Below, one piece after another: positions 4,928-5,766 of a stretch of DNA of 5,766 nt; within the stretch, counting starts at the first letter, position 1; each line of letters begins with the position of its first letter. A program made the translations under genes and the position numbers. Source of the DNA: UBA6168 sp031426435 (GTDB lineage: Bacteria; Bacteroidota; Bacteroidia; Chitinophagales; Saprospiraceae). The notes beneath the pieces are model-generated. The model ran no database searches and had not been told where the DNA came from. It saw nothing but the letters and a program-made list of their open reading frames with translations. Location of the stretch: the NCBI GenBank assembly GCA_031426435.1, contig JANPLH010000358.1:1-5766 (forward strand), written 5' to 3'.

Positions 4928-5688
4928 ATTCTAATTTTTTACCTAAAATACAAGTTATCAGCGGCTCAGTGAAGCCACCACCTGTGGGACTAAAGCGCCG
5001 CATCGCTGTACTCTTGCCACATAACTACGACGAAACCGACAAGCGCTACCCTGTCCTCTATTTGCAGGATGGGCAAAACCTGCTCGAACACCGCTCGCCC
5101 TTCGGGAATTGGCATGTTGACCAGCGGCTGGCCTTGATGACCGAGGCTGGCATCGGCGACCTCATCGTAGTGGCCATTGACCATGCCGACGAAGACCGCA
5201 TCCGGGAGTTCTCCCCGCCGGAGGTCACGAAGTTCGGGCCAAGCCTCGGCAAGCAGTACGCACGTTATATGTCCGATGAACTGAAACCCTACGTGGACGC
5301 CAACTTCCGCACCTTGCCCGACCGCCAGCATACGGGGGTCGGGGGCAGCAGCATGGGCGGCCTCATCAGTGTTTATAGCGGTTTTATCTTCCCAGAAACC
5401 TTCGGGAAAATGATGATTTTCTCTCCTTCGCTTTGGCTCTCGCCAAAGATTTATTTCCATGCCATCAATTTTTTCAACCCGTTTCAGACAAAAATATACC
5501 TTTACGCAGGCGGCAACGAAGGCTCCAATATGGTGCCCAACGTGCAGCGCTTAAAGGCTGCCCTCCAGCGTAAAGGCTTGGACGGCAGCAAAATCGAGTT
5601 CAATATTTCCATTGACCCAGAAGGGGAACACAATGAGGCCAAATGGGGCCAAGAGTTCCCGAAGGCGGTGAAGTGGTTGTTTTTTTAG
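4924..5688 (+). CDS. Alpha/beta-hydrolase, putative esterase (esterase D/enterochelin esterase superfamily)
   Basis: This is a 254-residue protein without a signal peptide, so probably cytosolic. Features of the putative esterase family (PF00756) appear in order: an N-terminal strand region RRIAVLLPHNYDE (25-37), RYPVLYLQDGQNL (41-53) with the DG typical of the oxyanion region, IVVAIDH (81-87), the nucleophile elbow GGSSMGG (140-146) with Ser143 as the likely catalytic serine, YAGGNEGSN (194-202) where Glu199 is a candidate acid, and GEHNEAKWGQEFP (234-246) with His236 as the likely catalytic histidine. Relatives hydrolyse esters of varied acyl groups or siderophores; the substrate here cannot be read from the sequence. 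The length is normal for a single domain. ATG at 4924 is the only reasonable start, since an in-frame TAA lies at 4894. It is divergent from the fecR-like gene and has its own promoter, so a functional link to that cluster is uncertain. Confidence 0.85.
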   Translation: MNSNFLPKIQVISGSVKPPPVGLKRRIAVLLPHNYDETDKRYPVLYLQDGQNLLEHRSPFGNWHVDQRLALMTEAGIGDLIVVAIDHADEDRIREFSPPEVTKFGPSLGKQYARYMSDELKPYVDANFRTLPDRQHTGVGGSSMGGLISVYSGFIFPETFGKMMIFSPSLWLSPKIYFHAINFFNPFQTKIYLYAGGNEGSNMVPNVQRLKAALQRKGLDGSKIEFNISIDPEGEHNEAKWGQEFPKAVKWLFF

Positions 5689-5691
5689 AGA

Positions 5692-5766
5692 GTGAGAGGG
5701 TGAGAGGGTGAGAAGGTGAGAGAGTGGGAAACGCACCGCTCTCACGCTCTCACCTTCTCACCCTCT
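5692..5766. repeat. 8-nt phased repeat forming a long inverted repeat at the right edge
   Basis: GTGAGAGG-type octads run at 5692, 5700, 5708, 5716 and 5724. After a short loop, the complementary octads (TCTCACNN) run at 5740, 5748 and 5756 to the window end. The arms 5703-5722 and 5747-5766 are perfect 20-bp inverted copies, and pairing extends inward to 5729/5740 with one mismatch and one G-U pair, leaving a loop of about 10 nt. It begins 3 nt after the hydrolase stop codon, so it would form a stable hairpin at the 3' end of that mRNA. The right end is cut by the window and may continue. Confidence 0.85.

Noticed and set aside
5692..5766. Terminal inverted repeat of an insertion sequence
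   Set aside because: The unit is a simple octad repeat, no transposase is present and no target-site duplication is visible; the two arms face each other across only about 10 nt.

Overview
The window looks like chromosomal DNA of a Bacteroidota bacterium, most likely from the Saprospiria group (Saprospira, Lewinella, Haliscomenobacter and relatives). The evidence is a FecR anti-sigma regulator of the Bacteroidota type (FecR domain plus DUF4974-like C-terminus), an STN (secretin/TonB N-terminal) domain on an outer-membrane protein, signal peptides ending in FAQ or LAQ, TAnnTTTG-type -7 promoter elements, and almost no Shine-Dalgarno sequences. The lineage assignment is inference; no rRNA or other phylogenetic marker is present.

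Minus-strand cluster. Reading right to left: a FecR-family membrane regulator (3627-4655, TTG start), an STN-domain protein with about 13 repeats of 15-16 residues and a C-terminal beta-barrel-like end (1746-3503), and two paralogous small outer-membrane beta-barrel proteins (1030-1638 and 221-838). An ATG followed by a signal-peptide-like start at positions 1-14 suggests another minus-strand gene leaving the left edge. The order resembles Bacteroidota surface-signalling loci, in which FecR contacts the STN domain of an outer-membrane receptor. Here no ECF sigma factor and no TonB-dependent receptor are present: the STN domain sits on a non-TonB repeat barrel.

Divergent region and plus-strand gene. 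Positions 4656-4923 hold back-to-back candidate promoters, a small inverted repeat between them, and a perfect 15-bp palindrome that would lie in the fecR-like leader. The plus-strand gene (4924-5688) is a cytosolic alpha/beta-hydrolase of the esterase D/enterochelin-esterase superfamily. It is preceded by a possible 5-codon leader ORF that overlaps its start codon.

Intergenic repeats. Four non-coding gaps carry short phased repeats with a different unit and period each: 9 nt upstream of the leftmost barrel gene, 8 nt filling the gap before the second barrel gene and including its start codon, about 7 nt in inverted arms between the fecR-like and STN genes, and 8 nt in a long inverted repeat after the hydrolase. 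These arrays, and the FecR/STN-repeat-barrel arrangement, are the most unusual things in the window.
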